64,000 nt of DNA. Source: Anaeromyxobacter diazotrophicus (lineage in GTDB: Bacteria; Myxococcota; Myxococcia; Myxococcales; Anaeromyxobacteraceae). The translations under genes were made by a program, and so were the position numbers. This document shows, in pieces, positions 24,283-32,263 of this stretch (its first letter is position 1; every line of letters begins with the position of its first letter). The stretch lies in the NCBI RefSeq assembly GCF_013340205.1, contig NZ_BJTG01000003.1, positions 62,001 to 126,000 of the forward strand. Reading direction: 5' to 3'. The notes under the pieces were generated by a model. That model was not told where the DNA came from. It searched no databases and worked only from the letters and a program-made list of their open reading frames with translations.

Positions 24283-25236
24283 ATGAAGGTCGGGGTGGTC
24301 GGCGCGGGGGCGGTCGGCTCGGCCTGTGCCTTCGCGCTGACGCTGCGCGGCGTCGCGCGCGAGATCGTACTCGTGGACCGCACCCGCAAGCGCGCCCGCG
24401 CGGTGGCGGCCGACCTCTCCTACGGCGCGCCGCTGACCGGGCGCGTGGTGCTCCGCGACGGCGACTACCCCGATCTGGCCGGCGCCGAGGTGGTGCTCAT
24501 CACGGTGGGCGTGAACGAGAAGACGGGGGGCGCCACCGATCGCTCCGACCCGCAGGGGCGCCTCCGGCTGCTCGACACGAACGCCGGGATCTACCGCGAG
24601 CTGGTCCCGAAGGTGGCGGCCGCGGCGCGCGGGGCGGTGCTCCTCGTGGTCACCGACCCGCCCGATCCGCTGGCCGACCTGGCGCGCCTCGCCGCGGGCC
24701 ACCACCGCGTCCTCAGCACCGGCACCTTCCTCGACAGCCTGCGGTTCCGCGTTCACCTCGCGGCGGCGCTCGACGTCGATCCGGCCGCGGTGGAGGCGCA
24801 GATCCTGGGCGAGCACGGCACCTCGGAGGTGTTCGTCTGGTCCGGCGTGCGCGTCGCCGGCGTGCCGCTCGCGGACGTGCTCTCGGCGCGCGGCCTCTCG
24901 CGCGCGGCGTGCGTCGAGGCGGTGGAGCGGGAGGTGCGCTACGCGAACATCGCCATCATCGAGGGGAACCAGGCGAGCCAGTACGGGATCGGCGTCGTCT
25001 CGGCCCGGCTCTCCGAGATGATCCTGCGCGACGAGCACGGGGTGGTCCCGGTGGGCGCCTACAGCGAGCGGTTCGGCGTGACGCTCTCGCTGCCGTCCAT
25101 CCTGGGCCGGCAGGGCGTGAAGGAGGTGCTCCACCCACCGCTCACCGCCGAGGAGGAGCAGGGCCTGGAGCGGAGCGCGGCGACGCTCCGGGAGGCGGGG
25201 GCGCGGATCGGGGTGGGAGCGGCCGCGCCGGGCTGA
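24283..25236 (+). CDS. Lactate/malate-dehydrogenase-family enzyme with altered active site
   Basis: 317 aa, normal family length. NAD-binding GAGAVG (7-12), catalytic His178 (GEHGT) and substrate-carboxylate Arg154 (LDSLRFR) are present. Two features are unusual: the substrate loop after TVGVNEK is long and reads GGATDRSDPQGR, with Glu79 where LDH has Gln and MDH Arg, and the conserved NP(V/A)D motif is TDPPD (Asp125 for Asn). Substrate may therefore be another 2-hydroxy acid rather than lactate or malate. Start is ATG 24283; the 18-codon extension upstream is unsupported. A 224-base spacer before it holds no visible gene. Confidence 0.85.
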   Translation: MKVGVVGAGAVGSACAFALTLRGVAREIVLVDRTRKRARAVAADLSYGAPLTGRVVLRDGDYPDLAGAEVVLITVGVNEKTGGATDRSDPQGRLRLLDTNAGIYRELVPKVAAAARGAVLLVVTDPPDPLADLARLAAGHHRVLSTGTFLDSLRFRVHLAAALDVDPAAVEAQILGEHGTSEVFVWSGVRVAGVPLADVLSARGLSRAACVEAVEREVRYANIAIIEGNQASQYGIGVVSARLSEMILRDEHGVVPVGAYSERFGVTLSLPSILGRQGVKEVLHPPLTAEEEQGLERSAATLREAGARIGVGAAAPG

Positions 25237-25268
25237 CCGCCGCGCCTCCGAGGCGCTAACATCGGGCC

Positions 25269-25928
25269 GTGCCGTTCTGGAGACGCCGCCCGAAGACGCG
25301 CGCCGAGGTGATCGGCGCCGGCGATCGCGCCCGGGCCCGGGGCCGCCTGGAGGCGGCGGCGGCCGCCTACCAGCAGGCGCTCGCGGAGCACGGCCCCGAC
25401 CCGCGCGTCCACGGGAAGCTCGCGCCGGTGCTCATGCTCCTCAAGGACCGCGCCGGCGCGGCGGCGAGCTTCCGCAGCGCGGCCGAGGGCCACCTGGCGG
25501 CCGGCTTCCTGGATCGGGCGCTCGCCGTGTACGTGCAGGCGCGCCAGGCGCTCCCCCTGGAGCCGGAGTTCCACAGCGAGGCCGCCCGCATCCACCTCCT
25601 GCGCGGCCGGCGCATCGACGCCGCCGCCGCGCTCGCGCGCGGAGGCCGGACCCTGGCCAGGAGCGATCCCCCGGCCGCCGCCGAGATGCTCCGCGGCGCG
25701 CTCGCGCTCCAGCCGGCGAACCTGGACGCGGTGCTGGCGCTCGCGCCGCTGCTGCGCCGGGAGCGCCGGGAGAAGGAGGCGCTGGCGCTGCTCGCGCAGG
25801 TCGAGCCGGGCGCGCGCGGGCCGGCGCTCCGGCGCGTCCGCTGGGCGGTCTTCCGGCTGGCGCCGGGCGCCCGCACCGGCTGGCGCCTCCTGGCGGCGTG
25901 CGTCGCGCCGGGCGCGGCCGGCCGCTGA
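25269..25928 (+). CDS. TPR-like helical repeat protein
   Basis: 219 aa beginning with a basic segment (MPFWRRRPKTR) from a GTG start. The body is a run of Ala/Leu-rich helix pairs with TPR character, for example RLEAAAAAYQQALAEHGPDP and FLDRALAVYVQARQALPLEP. No signal peptide. TPR arrays mediate protein contacts; no specific partner can be named. It starts 32 bases after the dehydrogenase and may be read from the same transcript. Its end almost touches the convergent zinc-ribbon gene. Confidence 0.75.
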   Translation: MPFWRRRPKTRAEVIGAGDRARARGRLEAAAAAYQQALAEHGPDPRVHGKLAPVLMLLKDRAGAAASFRSAAEGHLAAGFLDRALAVYVQARQALPLEPEFHSEAARIHLLRGRRIDAAAALARGGRTLARSDPPAAAEMLRGALALQPANLDAVLALAPLLRRERREKEALALLAQVEPGARGPALRRVRWAVFRLAPGARTGWRLLAACVAPGAAGR

Positions 25929-25939
25929 GGGCTGCGGCC

Positions 25940-27178
25940 TCAGGCGAGCCCGGGGTCGCCCGCGGGCGCCGCGGCGGGGCGCTCCCGGCCGCACTCCCGG
26001 CAGTACCTCGCCTCGACGTGCGCGAGGCCGCCGCACCCGGCGCAGGCCGTGAACTGCGCGGCGCCGCAGCAGACGCACGCCCTCGCCCCCGGCGGCAGGG
26101 CCTTCCCGCAGGCCTGGCACTGCCCCTTCGCGATCCGCCGCTCGAGGAGCCGCTCCCGTGAGAAGACCTTGCGCTGCACCACGTGGACCGCCAGCAGGGC
26201 GACGGCCACCGCGAGCGCGATCACGAGGTAGTGCCAGATCGCGACCAGGTTCCAGGCTTCGAGCAGCTCGAAGATGGCCTGGAGCAGCCGCTTCGGGATG
26301 ACCTCGTAGGCCGCCTCGAAGAGCTCGATCAGGATCGGGATGGAGACCACGGCCAGCAGGTGCGCCGACACGAGCGTCTGGACCCCGCGCCGGCGCCGCA
26401 GGCTGACGGCGTTCCAGGCGTAGAACGCCGCGAAGAGCGGCAGCAGGAACGCGAGCTGCATCGCGAGCCGCCGCACCGGGAACCAGGCGACGAGCCGCCG
26501 CAGATCGGACGAGAGCCGGTCCCGCTCCGCGGGGCCGACGCCGTCGAGCCGGCTCCACAGCGCCGCGACGCGCGGTGAGCCGTCCAGCGCCGTGTCGGCC
26601 GTCGCGAGCCGGGCCCGGGCCCCTTCCAGCGCGGCCGTCTTCCGCCGCAGCTCCAGGCGCAGGGCCGCCACGTCCGGGCCGCCCTCCTCCTTCGCGACCT
26701 TCGCGAGGAGCGCGGTGTCGTAAGCCGCCTTCGGCCCGGCGAGCGCGAGCTCGAGGTCGCGGCTCTCGCCGCGCAGCTGACGGTGGAGCTCGAGCAGCCG
26801 GCGGAGCTCCGGGTCGCGCTGGATCGCCTCCAGCGGCTCCAGGACGGCCGCGCAGAGCGGGTGGAGGGCCTTGCGGCGCTCCGCCGGTCGCAGGTCGCTC
26901 GCCGCGTCGCGGTGTGCGCCGTCGGCGAGCCGATCGAGCCGGGTCGCCGGGGTCCAGCTCCTCTCGAGGACGAGGTCCCGGCAGGCCGACGGGACGCGGT
27001 CCCACGGCGAGGCGAGCTGGCGCGTGTGCGCGTCGAGCCCGTCGAGGACCGAGACCAAGATGAACGCGTCGAGGAGGAGGAGGACGACCAGCGCGGCCCG
27101 GTGCAGCGGCTGCCCATCGCCGACCTGGGCGAGGCTCCTGCGGATCGCGCGGACCTTCGAGCGGAGCGTCGAGAGCAT
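25940..27178 (-). CDS. Membrane protein with coiled coil and double zinc ribbon
   Basis: 412 aa, not assigned to a named family. TM1 is at about 27-47 (LVVLLLLDAFILVSVLDG), a periplasmic helical/coiled-coil region runs to about 240, three to four TM helices lie at about 243-345, and the cytoplasmic C-terminus holds two zinc-ribbon halves: CQACGKALPPGARACVCCG and CAGCGGLAHVEARYCRECG. Double ribbons of this type often act as protein or nucleic-acid docking modules. The gene lies 66 bases after a minus-strand MscS-type channel gene and may follow it in a transcript. Confidence 0.75.
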   Translation of the reverse strand: MLSTLRSKVRAIRRSLAQVGDGQPLHRAALVVLLLLDAFILVSVLDGLDAHTRQLASPWDRVPSACRDLVLERSWTPATRLDRLADGAHRDAASDLRPAERRKALHPLCAAVLEPLEAIQRDPELRRLLELHRQLRGESRDLELALAGPKAAYDTALLAKVAKEEGGPDVAALRLELRRKTAALEGARARLATADTALDGSPRVAALWSRLDGVGPAERDRLSSDLRRLVAWFPVRRLAMQLAFLLPLFAAFYAWNAVSLRRRRGVQTLVSAHLLAVVSIPILIELFEAAYEVIPKRLLQAIFELLEAWNLVAIWHYLVIALAVAVALLAVHVVQRKVFSRERLLERRIAKGQCQACGKALPPGARACVCCGAAQFTACAGCGGLAHVEARYCRECGRERPAAAPAGDPGLA

Positions 27179-27244
27179 GGCGGGAGGCTCTCACGCGCCG
27201 TCGGCGCGGGCAACGTGGTCCGCGTGAGCTCGCGATCCGCGGAC

Positions 27245-29110
27245 TCAGGCGGCGTCCGCTCCCCGGCCGGGCTTGCCGTGCAGGAGCGCCACCACCTCGC
27301 GGTAGAGCCGGCGGCGCGCCTCGTGCCGCTCGGGGGCGCGGGTGACGTACCGGACGTTGATCTCGATCCCGCTGGCGGTGGGGACCATCGTGAACCCCGG
27401 GACCGCCGAGAAGGTCTTCACCCGGTAACCGGAGGCCGTGCGCCACTCCTGCTCGGCGAGCTTCGCGTTGGCGGCGGTCTCGCGCTCCACCAGCTTCTGG
27501 ACGCCGTCGAGGACCGGGTAGGGGTCCTGGCCGAGCGGCACGAGGACCCGCAGCTCGTCCCACATCCACTGGCCCGAGCTGGAGAAGTTGAAGTAGTGGC
27601 CCTCGATCGCGAAGCTGTTCACGAACGAGACGCGCCGGCCGGTCGGGTGGCCGGCGTCGACCCAGGCCCCGGTCTCGAGCAGCACCGTGTGGAAGAGGCC
27701 GATCTCGACCACCTCGCCGCCGACGCCCTTGATCTCCACCCAGTCGCCGACGCGGATGCCGTTCTTCCTCATCAGCACGAACCAGCCGAAGAAGGCGACG
27801 ATGAAGTCCTTCATCGCCACGGTGAGGCCGGCGCCGGCGAGGCCGAGGATGGTGGTGACCTGCCCCGGGACGCCGATGACGACGAACAGGATCACGAGCG
27901 CGCCCACCACCTGGACCGCGAACTTCACCACCGTCCGCAGCGTCCCCACCCGAGCCTGCTCGCGCGCGACCCCCTCGTAGAAGCGGTCGACGAGGCGGAG
28001 CGCGAGGAAGGTCGCGAGGAGCACCAGCGCGATGGCGAGCAGGCCCTCGAGGAGGCGGTGGAGCGCCTTCCGGGCGTAGCCGTCGCCCAGCGCCCCCCAG
28101 CTCGCGTAGACCTGCGCCAGCGCCTCCTGGTCCTGGATGCGCCGGCCGATGGTGGTGAGCCGCCGCTCGCCGTCGGCGAGCTGCTTCAGCGACTGGATCG
28201 CGGCCTGCGCCTCCTCGGACGAGGCGCCGCCCGCCGCGGCGGCGCGCTGCGCGAAGCTCGCCGCCGCGCGCTTCGCCGCGGCGCGCGCCTGCTCGGCCTC
28301 CTGGAGCTGCTGCGCGATGATCGCGCGCCGCTTCGTCTGGCGCTGCACCCGGTCCCGGGCGTCGCGCTCCGCCTCCGCGAGCTGCCCCCGCTTGGCGCGG
28401 AGCGCGCTCCAGGCGCGCCAGCGCCCCACCAGGCTCTCGCTGGAGGGGGCGGCGCCCGCTGCCGCCGCCCCCGCCGCCGGCGGCGCAGCCGCCGGGTGGA
28501 CCTCCTTCTGCGCCGCGTCGTGGATGGCCTTGAGCCGCTTGATCTGCGCCTGCGGGTCGCCGCCGGCCCGCTCCAGCGCCTCCGACGCCAGGTCGAGCTC
28601 GTCCTGGTCGAGCTCCTGCTGCGCCTTCGCCACCTCGACGAGATCCGCGAGGCGCCCGTCCGCGTCGCCCCGGGCGGCCTGCTCCGTGAGCCGCTGGATG
28701 CGCGCCGCGCCCGCCGCCACCGCCGCCTGCGCCTTCTGCTTGGCCTCGGCCAGCGCCTTCAGCGCCGGGGTCTGCTCGGGCTTCTCGTCCGCCGCCTGCC
28801 GGAACGCGTCCGCGAACGCGAGGTCCACCGCGTGGTCGGCCAGGCTCTCCGCCTGGTGCGCCAGCTCCTGCTCCTCGGGCGTGACCGCCAGGGCGGCCAG
28901 CCGGTGCGCGGTGAGGAGCGGCCCGGTGTCCACCCGCCGCCAGCGGCGCGCGGGCGGGGCCGCCCCCGGGCGCGCCGGCTGGGCGGGCTGGGCGGCGGGC
29001 GTGGCGTCCGCGGCGGGGGGTGGCAGATCGCGCGTCTGGACGAGGCCGGCCACCGCCGCCAGCACCAGCGCGACGAACAGCAGCCCGGGGAGCCATCGGC
29101 GGAGTTTCAT
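27245..29110 (-). CDS. MscS-family mechanosensitive channel with large periplasmic coiled-coil domain
   Basis: 621 aa from the ATG at 29110 (signal/anchor helix RWLPGLLFVALVLAAVAGLV); the longer frame upstream is not protein-like. Residues about 60-340 are charged helices, a probable periplasmic coiled coil as in MscK/MscM-type channels. Several TM helices follow, then the MscS pore segment (TILGLAGAGLTVAMKDFIVAF) and beta domain (KNGIRVGDWVEI). It releases osmolytes on hypo-osmotic shock. The window also carries a periplasmic-glucan locus, a second osmotic function, but 17 kb away. Confidence 0.9.
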   Translation of the reverse strand: MKLRRWLPGLLFVALVLAAVAGLVQTRDLPPPAADATPAAQPAQPARPGAAPPARRWRRVDTGPLLTAHRLAALAVTPEEQELAHQAESLADHAVDLAFADAFRQAADEKPEQTPALKALAEAKQKAQAAVAAGAARIQRLTEQAARGDADGRLADLVEVAKAQQELDQDELDLASEALERAGGDPQAQIKRLKAIHDAAQKEVHPAAAPPAAGAAAAGAAPSSESLVGRWRAWSALRAKRGQLAEAERDARDRVQRQTKRRAIIAQQLQEAEQARAAAKRAAASFAQRAAAAGGASSEEAQAAIQSLKQLADGERRLTTIGRRIQDQEALAQVYASWGALGDGYARKALHRLLEGLLAIALVLLATFLALRLVDRFYEGVAREQARVGTLRTVVKFAVQVVGALVILFVVIGVPGQVTTILGLAGAGLTVAMKDFIVAFFGWFVLMRKNGIRVGDWVEIKGVGGEVVEIGLFHTVLLETGAWVDAGHPTGRRVSFVNSFAIEGHYFNFSSSGQWMWDELRVLVPLGQDPYPVLDGVQKLVERETAANAKLAEQEWRTASGYRVKTFSAVPGFTMVPTASGIEINVRYVTRAPERHEARRRLYREVVALLHGKPGRGADAA

Positions 29111-29331
29111 GGGCGCAGCACACCACGAAAGCGGCGCGCGTCCCAGGGGCAGCTCGGGAGGCCTCCCCGCCGCCGGCCACCGCGCCGCGCCCGCTGGCCT
29201 GCTCGGGCGTCGCGGCAGACTTCCGTGCGCCGGGTGCGCATTCGCAGTATCCTCGAGGCTGCGCGAGGCATGGTGCCCGCGCGTTTCACGTCCCGCCGGG
29301 AGCGACCAGCCCTGGCGAAAGGAGAGCAGCG

Positions 29332-29805
29332 ATGTTCCCACACATGATGGGTGGGTGGTGGCACGCCCACAGGCGCAGCTGCGGTGAAGGCTTCCCCGGC
29401 GGCCACGGGCGCGGGTTCGGCATGCACGGCGGAGGAGGCCACCACGGCCACGGCGACGACGGAGGTCCGTTCGGCGTGCGCCGCCCGCTCCGCTACCTCG
29501 CCCACCACCTCGGGCTGGACGAGCAGCAGACGGCCGAGCTGGCCCGCGTCCTCGACGAGCTCAAGACGGAGCGCGCCCAGGTCACGGTCGACGAGCGGCG
29601 GGCGGTCTCTGCGTTCGCGGACGCGCTCGCGGCGGACGCGCTCGACGCTGCGAAGCTCGGGGAGGCGGCGTCGTCGCGCGTGCGCAGCGCCGAGCGGCTC
29701 CGCGACGCCGTGGTGACGGCGCTGGGGCGCATCCACGCGCTCCTCGACGCCGAGCAGCGGAAGCAGCTCGCCTTCCTGGTCCGGACCGGCGCCGTCCAGT
29801 TCTGA
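29332..29805 (+). CDS. Spy/CpxP-like His-rich protein without signal peptide
   Basis: 157 aa. ATG 29332 follows the SD AAAGGAGAG. The first 45 residues are rich in His, Gly and Trp (MMGGWWHAHRR, GGGGHHGHGDDGG). The rest is a helical hairpin with LGLDEQQTAELARVLDELK and LLDAEQRKQLAFLV, the LTxxQ-like pattern of Spy/CpxP and heavy-metal sensor proteins. Unlike those, no signal peptide is visible. Metal binding by the His-rich start and an envelope or cytoplasmic chaperone/metal role are inferred. Confidence 0.75.
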   Translation: MFPHMMGGWWHAHRRSCGEGFPGGHGRGFGMHGGGGHHGHGDDGGPFGVRRPLRYLAHHLGLDEQQTAELARVLDELKTERAQVTVDERRAVSAFADALAADALDAAKLGEAASSRVRSAERLRDAVVTALGRIHALLDAEQRKQLAFLVRTGAVQF

Positions 29806-29825
29806 TCGCCCCGCAGCTTGGTCAC

Positions 29826-29858
29826 GGCCCTCGCGGCGCGCCTCGCGCCGCGAGGGCC
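29826..29858. terminator. Perfect 15-bp stem between convergent genes
   Basis: GGCCCTCGCGGCGCG (29826-29840), loop CCT, CGCGCCGCGAGGGCC (29844-29858). The hairpin lies 20 bases after the Spy-like stop and directly abuts the stop of the convergent Mut7-C gene. There is no T-run, but stem strength and position support bidirectional termination. Confidence 0.75.
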
Positions 29859-30620
29859 TCAAGGCCCGGCCAGCGCCGGCGCGCCGCGCAGGATCTCCCG
29901 CACGAGCTGCTCCATCCGCCGGTGGTGCGAGCCCGCCCAGTACACCCGCCCGCACGACGCGCAGCGGTGGAAGTCCTCGTGCTGCTCACGGACCCCCGGC
30001 GGGAGCTCCGCGGCGACCTCCTCCTTCCTGACCGCCGCGAGGCGGCCGTTGCAGCAGAGGCAGCGGCTGAACGGAGCGGCCGAGCGGGCGAGGTCGAGCC
30101 GCCCGGCCACCTCGGCCAGCTGCCGCTGGGGGTCGACCTCACGGACCCGATGCCCGTGCGTGACGATCCGCCGCTTCAGCAGACCGGCGTCGCGGGTGAG
30201 GAGGATCCGGTGCTCGGCGGCCGAGACGCGCGCGAGCTCCTCGTCGCCGGCCTCGCGATCCCAGCGCGCGTCGAACCCGAGCATCCTCAGGTAGCGCGCC
30301 AGGCGCCCGAGGTGCACGTCGAGCACGAACCGGAGCTCGCGCAACGGCGCCGGCCGGACGCGCGTGACCGGCGCGATGTCGATGGCCTCGAACACGGGGT
30401 AGACGCTCACCCGCGCGCCGTCGCGGACGATCCAGGAGAAGTCGACCGACGCTCCGTCGGCCAGGATGAGGTCGATCGCGGTGTGAGGGACGCCGAGCGA
30501 CTCGACGACGTCCTTCACCGACGGCCCGCCCTGGAAGGCGTGGCGGAGCTCGACCCCTCGCCGCCCGGGAGGCAGGAAGTCGCCGAGCTCCGCGTAGAAC
30601 CGGAACCAGGCGTGGCGCAT
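29859..30620 (-). CDS. Mut7-C RNase-domain protein with ubiquitin-like N-terminus
   Basis: 253 aa. The N-terminal 80 residues resemble a ThiS/MoaD-like (ubiquitin-fold) domain (RFYAELGDFLPPGRRG). Residues about 95-240 are a Mut7-C domain: FVLDVHLGRLARYLRMLGFDARWD is the PIN-fold start, LTRDAGLL the central motif, and two zinc-ribbon pairs follow (CLCCN, CASCGRVYW). This fusion is a known bacterial family thought to have RNase activity. The start shares one base with the stop of the CBS gene, so the two are coupled. Confidence 0.88.
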   Translation of the reverse strand: MRHAWFRFYAELGDFLPPGRRGVELRHAFQGGPSVKDVVESLGVPHTAIDLILADGASVDFSWIVRDGARVSVYPVFEAIDIAPVTRVRPAPLRELRFVLDVHLGRLARYLRMLGFDARWDREAGDEELARVSAAEHRILLTRDAGLLKRRIVTHGHRVREVDPQRQLAEVAGRLDLARSAAPFSRCLCCNGRLAAVRKEEVAAELPPGVREQHEDFHRCASCGRVYWAGSHHRRMEQLVREILRGAPALAGP

Positions 30621-30874
30621 CAGTGCATCGGCGCCTGATCGCTCTTCACCTCGGTGAGCGTCCGGCCGGTCGTCTCCTCGCTCTCCGCCTGCGCGAGATC
30701 CTGCAGGCTGATCACGCCCTTCAGCTTGCCCTGGTCGTCGCACACCATGACCCGCGAGACGCGGCCCTCGCGCATGAGGCGCTCGGCGTCCGAGACGTCG
30801 TCCCCGACCCGACAGCTGATGATGTCGCGGGTGACGAACCCCTCAACCGTGCGGTCCGCCGGCGCCGGACGCAA
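30620..30874 (-). CDS. Single CBS-domain fragment (start uncertain)
   Basis: 84 aa from a TTG at 30874. The sequence VEGFVTRDIISCRVGDDVSD through GVISLQDLAQAE is one complete CBS motif; family proteins normally carry two in tandem and bind adenosyl nucleotides between them. Upstream the frame stays open for over 30 codons but reads Pro/Arg/Gly-rich sequence without ATG or a clear ribosome site. Either a one-domain protein that dimerises, or the remnant of a longer CBS gene that lost its first half. It is translationally coupled to the Mut7-C gene. Confidence 0.6.
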   Translation of the reverse strand: MRPAPADRTVEGFVTRDIISCRVGDDVSDAERLMREGRVSRVMVCDDQGKLKGVISLQDLAQAESEETTGRTLTEVKSDQAPMH

Positions 30875-31112
30875 GAGAGGCGGCGGCGAGGGCGGCCCGC
30901 TCCCGCCACCCGCCCGCGGCGGGAAGCTGCCTGGGAACGCCCGCTCGCGAGGTCGGCCGCCGATCCGATCCTGAGCGAGTCTTGAGCGAGGTGCTCGAAG
31001 CCCTGCTCAACCGCTGCGCGGGGAGGTCTGCCCTCGCCGCTGGAGGTGGAGCCCGCGCCGAGCGGGCCGGGCTGGCGCGCCAGCTGCAACGGTCCGGCAG
31101 CGGAGGAACACC

Positions 31113-31286
31113 ATGGGAAAGACCGGCGTGGCGACCGCGCGCGTGCGGAGCGAGATGTACCGGGAGAGGCAGCACGGAGAGGCGCCGCCGCCGAGCGCGT
31201 CGCCGAGGGTGTCGCACGAGGGGGAGGGCGGGGCCGATCGCAGGACCCCCGAGGACGAGGCTGCCGAGCGGCGCCGCGAGTCCTGA
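31113..31286 (+). CDS. Small basic/acidic unknown protein, 57 aa
   Basis: Short ORF with a strong ribosome site: CGGAGGAACACC directly before the ATG. Product begins MGKTGVATARVRSEMYRERQ and ends DEAAERRRES. It is highly charged and probably disordered. GC-rich third positions fit real coding sequence in this genome. No family recognised. It is read on the plus strand in an otherwise gene-poor interval (30875-31621) that I find empty apart from this and the following small ORF. Confidence 0.5.
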   Translation: MGKTGVATARVRSEMYRERQHGEAPPPSASPRVSHEGEGGADRRTPEDEAAERRRES

Positions 31287-31363
31287 GGAGGCGCGGGCAC
31301 GTCCCCGCCCTTGCGCCGCGCCGGCCGCGAGGGCCTGTCAGAGGGGGCTGGTAAGCTCGGAAG

Positions 31364-31576
31364 ATGAGTGGCGACACGCGTTCGAAGCCTGCAGCGAGCA
31401 GCACCAGCACCGTCGGCACCGTCGAGGCGCCCGCCGATCGCCGGGACGTCACGAAGAAGAAGGTGATCGAGCGGCTGAAGGCGCTCGCGCCGTCGCTCCT
31501 GGCGTCGGGCGCGCTCCTCGACGCGCGGCCCTCTTCGCTCGAGCCGCCGCTGCCGCGCGACGCGCGCAAGAAGTAG
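31364..31576 (+). CDS. Small unknown protein, 70 aa
   Basis: ATG 31364, preceded by a modest GGAAG. A Ser/Thr-rich N-terminus (SKPAASSTSTVGTV) is followed by a basic amphipathic helix (TKKKVIERLKALAPSLLASG) and a Lys-rich end (DARKK). No signal peptide or cysteine. Codon use matches the neighbours. It sits 45 bases before a flavin-barrel gene on the same strand. Function unknown; could be a short regulatory or nucleic-acid-binding peptide, but nothing proves expression. Confidence 0.5.
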   Translation: MSGDTRSKPAASSTSTVGTVEAPADRRDVTKKKVIERLKALAPSLLASGALLDARPSSLEPPLPRDARKK

Positions 31577-31621
31577 ACGGCGGGCTTCCGCGCGGGTGGG
31601 CGGTAGGGCACGCTGAGGGGC

Positions 31622-32263
31622 ATGAGGCACGAGCACCACTTCCGCATGTCGCCCGAGGACGCGCTCGCCCTGCTGGCGCGCGCCCCCCTGGTCCACCTCG
31701 CCACCACCACCCCCGCCGGCGCCCCGGTGCTGCGCGCGCTCGACTTCGCGCTGGTGGACGGCGCGGTGACCTTCCACGGCGCGCGCACCGGCGAGAAGGC
31801 CGCCTGCGTCGGGCGCCCGGCGGTGGTCGCCGCCGAGGAGCTCGTGGCGCGGCTGCCGTCGTACTTCGTGGATCCCGAGCGCGCCTGCCCCGCGAGCACG
31901 CTCTACCGCAGCGTCCAGGTCCACGGGAGGCTGGAAGAGGTGACCGATCCCGTCGAGCAGGCGCGGGCGCTCACGGCGCTCATGGCCCGCTGGCAACCCG
32001 AGGGCGGGTTCCGGCCCATCGACCCGCGGGATCCGCACTACGCGAGCGCGCTGCGCGGGGTGATGGTCCTGCGCCTGCGGGTCGAGCGCGTCGACGGGAA
32101 GGCCAAGCTCGGGCAGAACCGCACGCCGGAGCAGCGGCGCGCCCTCGTGGAGGGCCTGCGGCGGCGAGGCGCGCCCGGCGACGCCGAGGCGATCGAGGCG
32201 ATCCTGGCGGCCTGCGGCGAGCTCAGCTCGGCCGCACCGTCCCCGCCTCGTCCACGCACATGA
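31622..32263 (+). CDS. FMN-binding split-barrel (pyridoxamine-phosphate-oxidase-like) protein
   Basis: 213 aa. The N-terminus (HEHHFRMSPEDALALLARA, then LVHLATTTPAGAPVLRALDF) and GAVTFHGARTGEKAACVG give the split-barrel FMN-binding fold. The tail KLGQNRTPEQRRALVEGLRRRG is typical of the PaiB/nitroimidazole-reductase-related branch. Likely a flavin-dependent reductase or FMN/haem-binding stress protein. Its last 41 bases overlap the convergent metallophosphoesterase gene, an antisense overlap. Confidence 0.8.
   Translation: MRHEHHFRMSPEDALALLARAPLVHLATTTPAGAPVLRALDFALVDGAVTFHGARTGEKAACVGRPAVVAAEELVARLPSYFVDPERACPASTLYRSVQVHGRLEEVTDPVEQARALTALMARWQPEGGFRPIDPRDPHYASALRGVMVLRLRVERVDGKAKLGQNRTPEQRRALVEGLRRRGAPGDAEAIEAILAACGELSSAAPSPPRPRT

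Noticed and set aside
25059-29180. A 1373-codon open frame on the minus strand
   Set aside because: It crosses several real genes in another frame, is Arg/Pro/Gly/Ala-rich, and shows no domain; a product of high GC content.
30875-31112. Extension of the CBS gene upstream
   Set aside because: The frame stays open but encodes Pro/Arg/Gly-rich sequence without a second CBS motif or usable start.
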